Made by a program: the position numbers and the translations under genes. Shown here piece after piece: positions 28,826-36,678 of a DNA stretch of 55,235 bases; position 1 is the first letter of the stretch; every line of letters begins with the position of its first letter. This DNA is from PALSA-610 sp038213435 (GTDB lineage Bacteria; Actinomycetota; Acidimicrobiia; IMCC26256; PALSA-610). The notes beneath the pieces were generated by a model. That model saw only the letters and a list, made by a program, of their open reading frames with translations, was not told the DNA's origin and searched no databases. The stretch is taken from the NCBI GenBank assembly GCA_038213435.1, contig JBBQTI010000029.1:1-55235 (forward strand), read 5' to 3'.

Positions 28826-29189
28826 ATGTCGGAGGCGGGGAACGACGGAGGCGCGCTTACGCGCTTTGCCCCTGACGTCGAGCCGCGGCTGCGGCGCGCG
28901 CTCGTTGCCTGGTACGGCATCGAGGTCGGGAGCGAGGCGACCGCCGACGCGCGCTCTCGCCTCGGAACGCTGGGACACGACCGAGCCGATGTCGAACCCC
29001 GTTCGCTACCTCTTCCGGGTCGGACAATCACGCAGCCGGCGTTACCGGCGCCGAGTGCCGGTTCTACCCGAGGTTCCCGCGACCGAGGTTGCCGATATCG
29101 ATCCACGGCTCCCTCGCGCGCTGGCCAGGCTTTCGAATCGGCAGCGCGCCGCGGTGCTGCTCGTGCACGCACACGGTTGGACGCGGTGA
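28826..29189 (+). pseudogene. Frameshifted remnant of a sigma-70-family (ECF-like) factor
   Basis: Two frames share one protein pattern. From the ATG at 28826 the frame gives FAPDVEPRLRRALVAWYGIEV and GSEATADA. After about 28950 the sequence continues in another phase as ALASERWDTTEPMSNPVRYL, then FRVGQSRSRRYRRR, and later ADIDPRLPRALARLSNRQRA followed by AVLLVHAHGWTR. These resemble region 2 and the start of region 4 (LPxxLRxLSxRQRxAVxLVHxxGWT) of actinobacterial ECF-type sigma factors. The frame ends at 29189, before the recognition helix of region 4. At least one indel and a 3' truncation make it a pseudogene. Confidence 0.7.
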
Positions 29190-29198
29190 CTTCGGCCG

Positions 29199-29324
29199 GG
29201 TTTCGTGTACGACGCCGAGCAGCACCGCTTCGCGCGAAGGACGGGGAGTTCTCCGGCGCAGCCCACCGGTTTCCGCAACGCCGTCTCGACCGGCGACGTG
29301 TTGTGGGCCGTCTACGGCACGTGA
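29199..29324 (+). pseudogene. C-terminal fragment of an unknown protein beside the sigma remnant
   Basis: The frame reads GFVYDAEQHRFARRTG, then SSPAQPTGFRNAVSTGDVLW and AVYGT to a stop at 29322. It has no start codon of its own and looks like the end of a protein once encoded downstream of the sigma factor, perhaps its partner. This is an impression from the pattern only. Confidence 0.4.
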
Positions 29325-29382
29325 ACCGCGCGACGGCGTCGATCGTCGTGGTGCGAGTGCCGCAGGCGCTGCCCTGGTCAAG

Positions 29383-29847
29383 TCAGAGGCGCCCGTCCGC
29401 CTCCAGGTCGTCCAAACGGGTGCGCAGCTCCTCGAGCAGGCCGGCCGCGGCGGAGAGATGCTCTTCGATGCGGGCGACGTAGGCATGGGGCGAGTCGTCG
29501 CTGACCTCGTCGTCGACGTCGATCTCGTTCACTACCGCGGCCGCGAACTCGCTTTGGTCCTCGGGCACCAACACGACGCCGCGGCGGTCGTCGGTGGAAC
29601 CCGACCACTCGATCATCACGGGCACGCTCGCAGTCTCGAGGCGGCGGCGCAGCACCTGCGCCTGGATCTTCGGCCACTCGCCGAGCTCGACGAGGCCGTC
29701 GCCGTCGTCATCGTCGTCGATCTCGTTCCCGTCCGTGAGATGGGCCGGGCGCTCGGTCACGAGCGCGACGCGGCAGTCACCGCAGCGACTCGTTCCGACT
29801 CGATACTCGGATCCGCACGATGGGCACCACAGGCTCGGTTCGTCCAC
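29383..29847 (-). CDS. Zinc-ribbon protein with acidic segment, unknown function
   Basis: The 154-residue product begins with a zinc ribbon: Cys8-x2-Cys11 and Cys22-x2-Cys25 (WCPSCGSEYRVG, then RCGDC). A run of aspartates (EIDDDDDGDGL) follows. Then comes a segment like the DUF2007-type signal-transducing domain, in which VLRRRLETASVPVMIEWSG and VLVPEDQSEFAAAVV are followed by a C-terminal helix that may form a coiled coil (ARIEEHLSAAAGLLEELRTR). The GTG at 29847 was chosen because it puts the ribbon at the N-terminus and lies 8 nt after TACACT on the minus strand. It diverges from rimO. The DUF2007 resemblance is tentative. Confidence 0.75.
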   Translation of the reverse strand: MDEPSLWCPSCGSEYRVGTSRCGDCRVALVTERPAHLTDGNEIDDDDDGDGLVELGEWPKIQAQVLRRRLETASVPVMIEWSGSTDDRRGVVLVPEDQSEFAAAVVNEIDVDDEVSDDSPHAYVARIEEHLSAAAGLLEELRTRLDDLEADGRL

Positions 29848-29855
29848 GGCCGGCG

Positions 29856-29881
29856 AGTGTACGGGGGAGCGTCGGTACGAT
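29856..29881. promoter_or_regulatory. Divergent -10 elements between the zinc-ribbon gene and rimO
   Basis: On the minus strand TACACT (29856-29861) lies 8 nt before the GTG at 29847. On the plus strand TACGAT (29876-29881) lies 7 nt before the ATG at 29889. The two promoters are therefore back to back with little space for regulators. Confidence 0.55.
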
Positions 29882-29888
29882 GGCGGGA

Positions 29889-31211
29889 ATGCCGGACGAC
29901 TCGACGACAGCGAAGCGATTTCACGTCGAGACGCTCGGCTGCCCCAAGAACGCGGTCGACTCCGACAAGGTCGTCGCCTCACTGCTCGCGGACGGCCTGA
30001 CCCCCGCAAGATCAGCGGCCGAAGCCGACCTGGTCGTCGTGAATACCTGCGCCTTCATCGAGGCGGCGCGTCGGGAATCGATCGATGTCGCGCTCGAGCT
30101 CTCCGACCGGCGCAAGCCCGGCGCCCGGATGGTCGTCACCGGTTGCATGGCCGAGCGCTACGGCGACGAGCTGGCGGCCGCGTTGCCGGAAGCCGACGCG
30201 GTCGTCGGATTCGCCGACGAGGGCGCGCTCGTCGACGTCGTGATGCGCGGCCGGAAGCCGGAGGGCGTGCGCGACCTGCTCGAGTTGCCGCGCCCCGCAC
30301 CGAGCGCGCCGTGGGCGTACGTGAAGGTCGCCGAAGGCTGCGATCGCGCGTGCGCGTTCTGCGCCATCCCGTCGTTTCGCGGGAAGCAGCGATCTCGCTC
30401 GCCCGAGGCGATCGAAGCGGAGGTGCGCGGCCTCGTCGAACAAGGGGCGGCCGAGATCGTGCTCGTCGCGCAGGACCTCGCATGGTACGGACGCGACTCC
30501 GGCGAACCGGGCGCCCTCGCGCCGCTGCTGCGCCGGCTCGACCCGCTGCGCGCGCACGGCCTCGCCCGTGTCCGGCTGCTCTATCTCTACCCGTCCGAGG
30601 TCAAAGACCCCCTCGTCTCGACGATGCTCGAGCTGCCTTCCGTCGTCCCCTACTTCGACCTCTCGCTGCAGCACGCGGCACCGGGGCTGTTGCGCAGGAT
30701 GAAGCGCTGGGGGAGCGGTGAGCGCTTCTCCGAGATCATCGCGGCGATCCGCGCCGAGGAGCCCGACGCCGCCTTCCGCTCGTCGTTCATCGTCGGCTTC
30801 CCCGGTGAGACCGAAACCGATCACGAGATGCTCCTCGAGTTCCTGGATGACGTGCGTCTCGACTGGGCCGGCTTCTTTGCGTTCTCGCGCGAGGACGGCA
30901 CGGTGGCGGCGGGTTTCACCGGTGGCGTCGCGGACTCGCTGGTGCACGAACGACTGCGCGAGTGCTCCGAAGTGCAGGAGCCGATCACCGCCTCCGCGCG
31001 CGCGGCGCTCGTCGGGCGCGACATCGAGGTGCTGGTCGACGGGATCGACGACGATGTCATGGTCGGGCGTACGCACCGTGAAGCGCCCGAGATCGACGGT
31101 GTCGTCCGGTTGGTCGGCATCGGCGATGTGTTCGCGCGTCCGGGCGCGGTCGTGCGCGCGACGGTGTGCGGCGTCGACGGTCCCGACCTCGACGCGAAGG
31201 TCTCCGGGTGA
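29889..31211 (+). CDS. rimO: Ribosomal protein S12 methylthiotransferase
   Basis: RimO is a radical-SAM enzyme adding a methylthio group to an aspartate of ribosomal protein S12. The 440-residue protein has the N-terminal UPF0004 domain (VETLGCPKNAVDSDKV, NTCAFIEAARRES, VTGCMAERYG) with three cluster-binding cysteines. The radical-SAM motif is GCDRACAFCAIPSFRGKQRS, and a C-terminal TRAM domain follows. GCPKN and SFRGKQRSR distinguish RimO from MiaB, encoded separately at 35.3 kb. ATG 29889 fits the leaderless pattern; ATG 29880 in frame overlaps the -10 hexamer. Its stop overlaps the pgsA start. Confidence 0.94.
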   Translation: MPDDSTTAKRFHVETLGCPKNAVDSDKVVASLLADGLTPARSAAEADLVVVNTCAFIEAARRESIDVALELSDRRKPGARMVVTGCMAERYGDELAAALPEADAVVGFADEGALVDVVMRGRKPEGVRDLLELPRPAPSAPWAYVKVAEGCDRACAFCAIPSFRGKQRSRSPEAIEAEVRGLVEQGAAEIVLVAQDLAWYGRDSGEPGALAPLLRRLDPLRAHGLARVRLLYLYPSEVKDPLVSTMLELPSVVPYFDLSLQHAAPGLLRRMKRWGSGERFSEIIAAIRAEEPDAAFRSSFIVGFPGETETDHEMLLEFLDDVRLDWAGFFAFSREDGTVAAGFTGGVADSLVHERLRECSEVQEPITASARAALVGRDIEVLVDGIDDDVMVGRTHREAPEIDGVVRLVGIGDVFARPGAVVRATVCGVDGPDLDAKVSG

Positions 31212-31795
31212 CGGCCGCAGCACCGATGCCGAGCCGCGCGAAGAAGCGGTTCGGACAGGGCGCGCTGGCGACGCCGGCGAACTTCATCACGCTCAGCCGG
31301 ATCGCCGTCGCGCTGCCGGCGCTGGCGCTGATCCGCAGCCGTGGCTCGGAGTGGTTGACGGTCGGGCTGTGGTTCGCGATCACCGCGACCGACAGCCTCG
31401 ACGGCTGGCTGGCGCGACGCGACGGCGCAACCCGATCAGGCGCCTTCCTCGATCCGGTCGCCGACAAGCTCATCGTGCTCGGGGGATTGGCCGTGCTCGC
31501 AGATCGCGGGGTGTTCCCGTGGTGGGCGGTGATGCTCGTCGTCGTGCGCGAGATCGGCATCAGCACGTATCGATCGGTCGCCGGCCGGCGCGGGATCGTG
31601 CTGCCCGCGCAGCGCCTCGGCAAGTACAAGGCGTTCGCCCAGTACTGCGCAGTCGGTTTCGTGTTGCTGCCGTTCACATCCGACGCGGTCGGCTTCCAAC
31701 AGCTCGTGTTCGCGGCTGCGGTCGCGCTCACGCTCGTTTCCGGGCTCCAGATCGTCCGGCGGGGATACATCGACTGGCAGCGCGCCGAGACCTGA
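31208..31795 (+). CDS. pgsA: CDP-diacylglycerol-glycerol-3-phosphate 3-phosphatidyltransferase (CDP-alcohol phosphatidyltransferase)
   Basis: This 195-residue membrane enzyme contains the CDP-alcohol phosphotransferase motif D-G-x2-A-R-x8-G-x3-D-x3-D, here as DGWLARRDGATRSGAFLDPVADK. Four to six hydrophobic segments surround it. Phosphatidylglycerophosphate synthase is the likely activity because the gene lies between rimO and cinA, the standard place of pgsA in actinobacteria. Other family members that use inositol phosphate cannot be fully excluded. Translation begins at GTG in a four-base overlap with rimO. Confidence 0.9.
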   Translation: MTAAAPMPSRAKKRFGQGALATPANFITLSRIAVALPALALIRSRGSEWLTVGLWFAITATDSLDGWLARRDGATRSGAFLDPVADKLIVLGGLAVLADRGVFPWWAVMLVVVREIGISTYRSVAGRRGIVLPAQRLGKYKAFAQYCAVGFVLLPFTSDAVGFQQLVFAAAVALTLVSGLQIVRRGYIDWQRAET

Positions 31796-31812
31796 CCGAA
31801 GGGACCACGAAG

Positions 31813-33075
31813 ATGCGGTGTGAGGTTCTCGCGATCGGGACCGAGCTGTTGCTCGGCCAGATCGTCGATACGAACAGCGCGTGGATCGGCGAGCAGCTGG
31901 CCGCGTCGGGGATCGACTCGTACGAGCACCGCGCGGTCGGCGACAACCAGGCGCGCATCGTGGCCGCGCTGCGCGACCTGCTTGCGCGTTCCGACGCCGT
32001 GCTCGTGTGCGGCGGTCTCGGTCCGACGCAGGACGATCTCACGCGCGACGCGATTGCCGAGGTGATGGGTGTCCCGCTCGTGCGGCGCGACGATCTCGCC
32101 GAGGCCATCGCGCAGATGTTCCGCGCCCGGGTGCGCGACATGCCGCAGAACAACCTCCGCCAGGCCGACGTCCCGGAAGGCGGCGACGCGATTCCCAACC
32201 CGATCGGCACCGCGCCGGGTCTGCTGTGCGAGCTGCCGGGCGACAAGGTCGTGTACGCCGTTCCGGGTGTGCCGTACGAGATGCAGCAGATGGTGCGCGA
32301 TCACGTCATCCCCGATCTGCTGCGCCGGTCGGGGGAGGCAGCGGCGATCGTGTCGCGCTCGCTGAAGACCTGGGGCACGTCGGAGTCGGCGCTCGCCGAG
32401 ATGGTCGCGCACCGGCTCGACGCGCTCGACGCGCTCGACGCGGGCGGCGGCAATCCCACGATTGCATTCCTCGCGCGCGGCATCGAAGGACTGGTGGTGC
32501 GTGTGACCGCGAAGGCCGCGACCGAGGCCGACGCCCGCGCGTTGGTGGATCTCGAGGAGAAGGAGCTGCGCCTCGTCCTCGGCGACCTGGTGTTCGGTGT
32601 CGACGACGAGACGATGGAGTACGCGGTTCTCGAACGCCTCCGCGGCAGGGGCTGGAGCCTCGGGGTCGCGGAGTCGTTGACGGGCGGTCTGATCGGCGCC
32701 CGGATCGTCAATGTCGAGGGTGCGAGCGACACGTTTCGCGGAACGCTCGGCTGTTACGCGACCGACGTGAAGCGCGCACTCCTGGGTGTTACGGCAATGT
32801 CGGTCGTCAGCGACCAGGCGGCGCGGGAGATGGCGGAAGCGGCTCAGCGCGTGCTCGGCGCCGATGTGGGGATCGCGGCGACGGGTGTTGCCGGACCGAC
32901 GGAGCAAGACGGTGTCGCGGTCGGCACCGTGTACTTCGGCCTCGCGATCCCGGGCCTGCCCACCGAGGTGGTGAGCACGCGTCTGCCCGGCGATCGCGAG
33001 CGCTTGCGGCAGTTCTCGACGATCTCTTTGCTCAACCTGCTGCGGCAGCGACTCGACGTCCTGGGGGCGCGGTGA
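31813..33075 (+). CDS. cinA: CinA-family protein (competence/damage-inducible, NMN amidohydrolase type)
   Basis: The 420-residue product has both CinA domains. The N-terminal MoaB/MogA-like domain shows EVLAIGTELLLGQIVDTNSAW and VCGGLGPTQDDLTRDAI. The C-terminal PncC-type domain contains VAESLTGGLIGARIVNVEGAS and ATGVAGPTEQDGVAVGTVYFG, the site that deamidates nicotinamide mononucleotide. ATG 31813 lies 17 nt after pgsA. The pgsA-cinA-recA order is common in bacteria, here with two small genes between cinA and recA. Confidence 0.94.
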   Translation: MRCEVLAIGTELLLGQIVDTNSAWIGEQLAASGIDSYEHRAVGDNQARIVAALRDLLARSDAVLVCGGLGPTQDDLTRDAIAEVMGVPLVRRDDLAEAIAQMFRARVRDMPQNNLRQADVPEGGDAIPNPIGTAPGLLCELPGDKVVYAVPGVPYEMQQMVRDHVIPDLLRRSGEAAAIVSRSLKTWGTSESALAEMVAHRLDALDALDAGGGNPTIAFLARGIEGLVVRVTAKAATEADARALVDLEEKELRLVLGDLVFGVDDETMEYAVLERLRGRGWSLGVAESLTGGLIGARIVNVEGASDTFRGTLGCYATDVKRALLGVTAMSVVSDQAAREMAEAAQRVLGADVGIAATGVAGPTEQDGVAVGTVYFGLAIPGLPTEVVSTRLPGDRERLRQFSTISLLNLLRQRLDVLGAR

Positions 33076-33422
33076 TCGAGCTGCAGGTCAACATCGACTG
33101 CGCCGACGCAGACGCACTCCGGGCGTTCTACTGCGACGCACTCGGATACCGTCCGCGCGGCAACGCCGGGCAGTACCGATCGTGCATTCCGGGCGACAAC
33201 GCGACCGGGCCCAGGATCGTGTTCCAGCAGGTGCCCGAGCCGAAGGCCGTCAAGAACCGCATACATCTCGATCTCGTCGTCGACGACATCGAGGCGGAGT
33301 CGGTGCGCTTCATCGCGCTCGGCGCGACGCGGGTGAGCGCGGATCCCGTGTGCGAGGACGGAGGCTGTTGGATCGTGATGCTCGACCCCGAGGGCAACGA
33401 GATCTGCCTTTGCGATAGTTAG
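33072..33422 (+). CDS. VOC-family (glyoxalase/bleomycin resistance-like) protein
   Basis: The 116-residue protein has the vicinal-oxygen-chelate fold pattern: IELQVNIDCADADALRAFYCDALGY, then NRIHLDLVVDDIEAESVRFIALGATRV, and WIVMLDPEGNEICLC at the end. The HLDL histidine and the C-terminal glutamate (GNE) are likely metal ligands. Such single-domain proteins act as dimers with varied substrates, so the function is open. The GTG start overlaps the cinA stop by four bases, meaning it belongs to the pgsA-cinA operon despite no known connection. Confidence 0.88.
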   Translation: MIELQVNIDCADADALRAFYCDALGYRPRGNAGQYRSCIPGDNATGPRIVFQQVPEPKAVKNRIHLDLVVDDIEAESVRFIALGATRVSADPVCEDGGCWIVMLDPEGNEICLCDS

Positions 33423-33432
33423 TAGTTCCCCG

Positions 33433-34005
33433 GTGACGCGCGCGTTCGTCGCGATCCGGCCGCCGCCCTCGGTGCTCGACGCGATAGCGGCGCGGGCCGC
33501 TTCATCGGCGATGTTCCGGGGACGAGCGACGGCGCGCGATCAGTGGCACCTCACGGTGCAGTTCCTCGGCAACGATGCCGACCTGGCCGCGGTCGCGACC
33601 ACGTTCGAGCTCGAGCCCCTCGATCTCGGTGCCGGGGAGATCCGTCTCGGCGGAGCGGACGCGCTCGGCCCGCGCCGGCGCGCGCGGATCCTCGCGCTCG
33701 GGCTACACGGGGCTGCCGAGTGGATTCACGAGCTCGCCGCGCAGGTCGAACGCCGGCTCGCGCCACTCGGCCACGTGCGAGACGTTCGAGAGAAGAGGTT
33801 CCGGCCCCATCTCACGCTCGCCCGGTTCCGGGAGCCGACCGACCTGCGCCCATTGTGTGCGGCGATCGGTCCCGATCCGGTCGGTCCCGCGTGGCGCGTC
33901 GACGAGATCGTCCTCTACGAGAGCGTGCTGCGTCCGCAGGGTGCGCAGCACGTGACCCGGGCGCACGTGCCCACCGGTCCCGGAGGACCTCGAGGGAGTC
34001 CTTGA
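33433..34005 (+). CDS. thpR: RNA 2',3'-cyclic phosphodiesterase (2H family)
   Basis: ThpR (LigT) hydrolyses 2',3'-cyclic phosphate RNA ends. The 190-residue product begins RAFVAIRPPPSVLDAIAARA and has the two HxT/Sx motifs of the 2H superfamily: WHLTVQFLG and RPHLTLARFR. The end, about residue 170 onward, is Pro/Gly-rich. The start is GTG 10 nt after the VOC gene. The gene ends two bases before the SOS box of recA, so its 3' end abuts the recA control region. It is not obviously part of SOS itself. Confidence 0.92.
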   Translation: MTRAFVAIRPPPSVLDAIAARAASSAMFRGRATARDQWHLTVQFLGNDADLAAVATTFELEPLDLGAGEIRLGGADALGPRRRARILALGLHGAAEWIHELAAQVERRLAPLGHVRDVREKRFRPHLTLARFREPTDLRPLCAAIGPDPVGPAWRVDEIVLYESVLRPQGAQHVTRAHVPTGPGGPRGSP

Positions 34006-34007
34006 AG

Positions 34008-34021
34008 CGAACGCTTGTTCG
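34008..34021. promoter_or_regulatory. SOS (LexA) box upstream of recA
   Basis: CGAACGCTTGTTCG matches the Gram-positive SOS consensus CGAACRNRYGTTYG except for T at the second R position. It lies 121 nt before the recA start and 2 nt after thpR. A perfect palindrome, CACATATGTG (34037-34046), follows and may mark another site. Confidence 0.8.
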
Positions 34022-34091
34022 ATCTAGTGTGTGTCACACATATGTGATTCACCCGCCCGGTGAGGTACCCGTAGCTGTCACACCCCCTCGT

Positions 34092-34097
34092 TAGGGT
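34092..34097 (+). promoter_or_regulatory. Possible second recA -10 element
   Basis: TAGGGT lies 44 nt before the recA GTG in the otherwise gene-free 136-nt leader region. Two promoters, one SOS-controlled and one not, are known for mycobacterial recA; a similar arrangement here is inferred. Confidence 0.35.
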
Positions 34098-34141
34098 CGC
34101 CAGCACGACGACTTCCCCCGACCGAACGGAGCAAGGCCTTG

Positions 34142-35212
34142 GTGGCAGAGAGGGGTTCACAGGTGGACCGGGAAAAGGCGCTCGACATGGCGCTCGGCCA
34201 GATCGAGAAGCAGTTCGGCAAGGGTTCGATCATGAAGCTCGGGGAGCGAGGACACGTGGGGATCGAAGCGATCCCGACCGGTGCGCTCGCGCTCGACCTC
34301 GCGCTCGGGATCGGCGGCTTGCCTCGGGGAAGGATCGTGGAGATCTTCGGGCCGGAGTCGTCGGGCAAGTCGACGCTCGCAACGCACGTCGTCGCCGAAG
34401 CGCAACGCAACGGTGGAGTGTGCGCCTACATCGACGCCGAGCACGCGATGGATCCGGTGTACGCGGCGGCCATCGGCGTCAACGTCGACGAGCTGCTGAT
34501 CAGTCAGCCCGACACCGGGGAGCAGGCGCTCGAGATCGCCGACATGCTCATCCGTTCGGGCGCGCTCGACGTGCTGGTGATCGACTCGGTGGCCGCGCTC
34601 GTTCCCCGCGCCGAGATCGAAGGTGAGATGGGCGACACGCATATGGGCCTGCAGGCCCGGCTGATGAGCCAGGCGTTGCGCAAGCTCACCGGCAACCTCA
34701 ACAAGTCCCGCACGATCGCAGTCTTCATCAACCAGCTGCGAGAGAAGATCGGCGTGATGTTCGGCTCCCCCGAGACCACGCCGGGCGGCCGGGCGCTCAA
34801 GTTCTACTCGTCGGTGCGACTCGACATCCGCCGGATCGAGTCGATCAAGGACGGCCCGGAGGTCGTCGGCAACCGGGTGCGGGTGAAGGTCGTCAAGAAC
34901 AAGACCGCGCCGCCGTTCAAGCAAGCCGAGTTCGACATCATGTACGGCAAGGGCATCAGCCGAGAGGGCTCGCTGCTCGATGTCGGCGTCGAGCTCGGCA
35001 TCATCAAGAAGTCGGGTGCGTGGTTCACGTACGACGGCGAGCAGCTCGGCCAAGGCCGCGAGAACGTGAAGAACTTCCTGGCCGACAACGTGGATCTCAT
35101 GGTCGAGATCAGCGAGAAGATCAAGGACGCCTCCGGCCTCAACGATGTCGACCCCGCCGACGTCGACCTGACCGACGAACCCGAGGCAGTCGAACAGGAC
35201 GTCGACGCCTGA
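34142..35212 (+). CDS. recA: Recombinase RecA
   Basis: RecA drives homologous recombination and activates LexA self-cleavage. The 356-residue protein has Walker A GPESSGKST at 70-78, LVIDSVAALVPRAEIEGEMGD (Walker B and loop L1), and loop L2 in INQLREKIGVMFGSPETTPGGRALKFYSSVRLD. The C-terminus is acidic, as usual. The GTG at 34142 is preferred over the adjacent TTG at 34139 because of its spacing from GGAGCAAGG. There is no intein. It is followed by a terminator-like hairpin and miaB; recX is absent from its normal place. Confidence 0.98.
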   Translation: MAERGSQVDREKALDMALGQIEKQFGKGSIMKLGERGHVGIEAIPTGALALDLALGIGGLPRGRIVEIFGPESSGKSTLATHVVAEAQRNGGVCAYIDAEHAMDPVYAAAIGVNVDELLISQPDTGEQALEIADMLIRSGALDVLVIDSVAALVPRAEIEGEMGDTHMGLQARLMSQALRKLTGNLNKSRTIAVFINQLREKIGVMFGSPETTPGGRALKFYSSVRLDIRRIESIKDGPEVVGNRVRVKVVKNKTAPPFKQAEFDIMYGKGISREGSLLDVGVELGIIKKSGAWFTYDGEQLGQGRENVKNFLADNVDLMVEISEKIKDASGLNDVDPADVDLTDEPEAVEQDVDA

Positions 35213-35225
35213 CCGCTCCGGCTGT

Positions 35226-35265
35226 ACAGACCGGGACGCGAGCTCCAGGACCCGTCCCGGTCTGT
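35226..35265 (+). terminator. Terminator-like hairpin after recA
   Basis: A perfect 13-bp stem (ACAGACCGGGACG at 35226-35238, complement at 35253-35265) with a 14-nt loop begins 13 nt after the recA stop. There is no U tract. It separates recA from the miaB promoter. Confidence 0.75.
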
Positions 35266-35298
35266 GGCTGGGAGGCGACCCGTAGACTTGCCTGCGTC

Positions 35299-36678
35299 AT
35301 GACGCGGCGCTTCTACGTGCGTACCTACGGGTGCCAGATGAACGACCACGACTCGGAGCGGATCGCGGGCGTGCTCACGGCCGACGGCATGGAGCCCACC
35401 GATGATCCGGCCCTGGCCGACGTCGTCGTGCTCAACACGTGCTGCATCCGGGAGAACGCCGACAACAAGCTCTACGCGCACCTCGGCGACCTGAAGGTGT
35501 TGAAGACGCAACGCCCCGACATGCAGATCGCGGTCGGCGGTTGTCTGGCGCAAAAGGACCGCGAAGGCGTGCGCGATCGGGCACCGCACGTCGACGTGGT
35601 GTTCGGTACACACAACCTCGCGCACGCGCCCGAGCTACTGCGCGATGCGCGGAACCGCGGTCCGGTCGTCGAGATCCTCGACGAGCATGAGGCGTATCCG
35701 TCGGCGCTCCCGGCGCGACGTGATGTCGACCACGCGGCCTGGGTCACGATTCAGATCGGCTGCGACAACGCCTGTGCGTTCTGCATCGTGCCGTCCGTAC
35801 GCGGGCGCGAAGTGAGCCGGCGCACGGGCGACATCGTGCACGAGGTCGAGGAGCTCGCGCGAGACGGTGTGGTCGAGATCACCCTGCTCGGCCAGAACGT
35901 CAATTCCTACGGACGCGACCTCGGTCTGGGGCAGTTCCGTCCGCAGTTCGCCGATCTCCTCCGGACCCTCGACGCGATCGCCGGCATCGAGCGCATCCGC
36001 TTCACGTCGCCGCACCCCAAGGACCTGCGGCCCGAGACGATCGCCGCGATGGCCGAGTGCGCGCACGTGTGCGCGCACCTCCATCTTCCGCTGCAGTCCG
36101 GCAGTGACCACACGCTCGCGCGAATGCATCGCGGGTATACGGCGCAGAGGTATCTGCAGCGCCTACGCGCCGCGCGTGCTGCGGTTCCCGACCTCGCGGT
36201 GACGACCGACATCATCGTCGGGTTTCCCGGCGAGACCGAAGACGACTTCGCCCGCACCCTCGAGGTCGCCGACGAGGCCGAGTACGACGCCGCGTACACC
36301 TTCGTGTTCTCGCCGCGCGCCGGCACCGAGGCTGCGCTGCTGACCGATGAGTTCGTCCCGGCCGAGGTCGTCCACGCGCGGATGGCGCGGCTGGTGGATG
36401 TCGTCGAGCGCCACGCGCTCCGCAAGCACGAAGCGCGCGTCGGTCGCACGGAGGAGCTCCTGGTCGAGGGCCCGTCGAAACGGGACGTGTCGATGTGGTC
36501 GGGCCGCACCGGCCAGAACAAGCTCGTGCACTTCGTGCCGGGCGAGGCGACGCGGCCCGGCGAGCTCGTCGAGGTCCGCATCACGAAGGCGGCGCCCCAC
36601 TGGCTGCGCGGCGAGCTGGGGACGCGCGTCAAGGCCGCGCCGCGGCGCCGCATGCGCATTCCGGTCGCGGTTGTGTGA
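35299..36678 (+). CDS. miaB: tRNA-2-methylthio-N6-dimethylallyladenosine synthase
   Basis: MiaB adds the 2-methylthio group to i6A37 of tRNA. The 459-residue radical-SAM protein shows YVRTYGCQMNDHDSERI, NTCCIRENADNKLY and VGGCLAQKDRE with the three auxiliary-cluster cysteines. The radical-SAM motif is GCDNACAFCIVPSVRGREVS, followed by LLGQNVNSYG and a C-terminal TRAM domain. These distinguish it from RimO. A TAGACT hexamer (35283-35288) lies 10 nt before the ATG and may be the -10. Its stop overlaps miaA, whose product makes its substrate. Confidence 0.96.
   Translation: MTRRFYVRTYGCQMNDHDSERIAGVLTADGMEPTDDPALADVVVLNTCCIRENADNKLYAHLGDLKVLKTQRPDMQIAVGGCLAQKDREGVRDRAPHVDVVFGTHNLAHAPELLRDARNRGPVVEILDEHEAYPSALPARRDVDHAAWVTIQIGCDNACAFCIVPSVRGREVSRRTGDIVHEVEELARDGVVEITLLGQNVNSYGRDLGLGQFRPQFADLLRTLDAIAGIERIRFTSPHPKDLRPETIAAMAECAHVCAHLHLPLQSGSDHTLARMHRGYTAQRYLQRLRAARAAVPDLAVTTDIIVGFPGETEDDFARTLEVADEAEYDAAYTFVFSPRAGTEAALLTDEFVPAEVVHARMARLVDVVERHALRKHEARVGRTEELLVEGPSKRDVSMWSGRTGQNKLVHFVPGEATRPGELVEVRITKAAPHWLRGELGTRVKAAPRRRMRIPVAVV

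Noticed and set aside
28691..29482. A 263-codon plus-strand frame over the sigma remnant
   Set aside because: Only its first part (from 28826) matches the sigma pattern; the remainder is out of phase with the homologous continuation.
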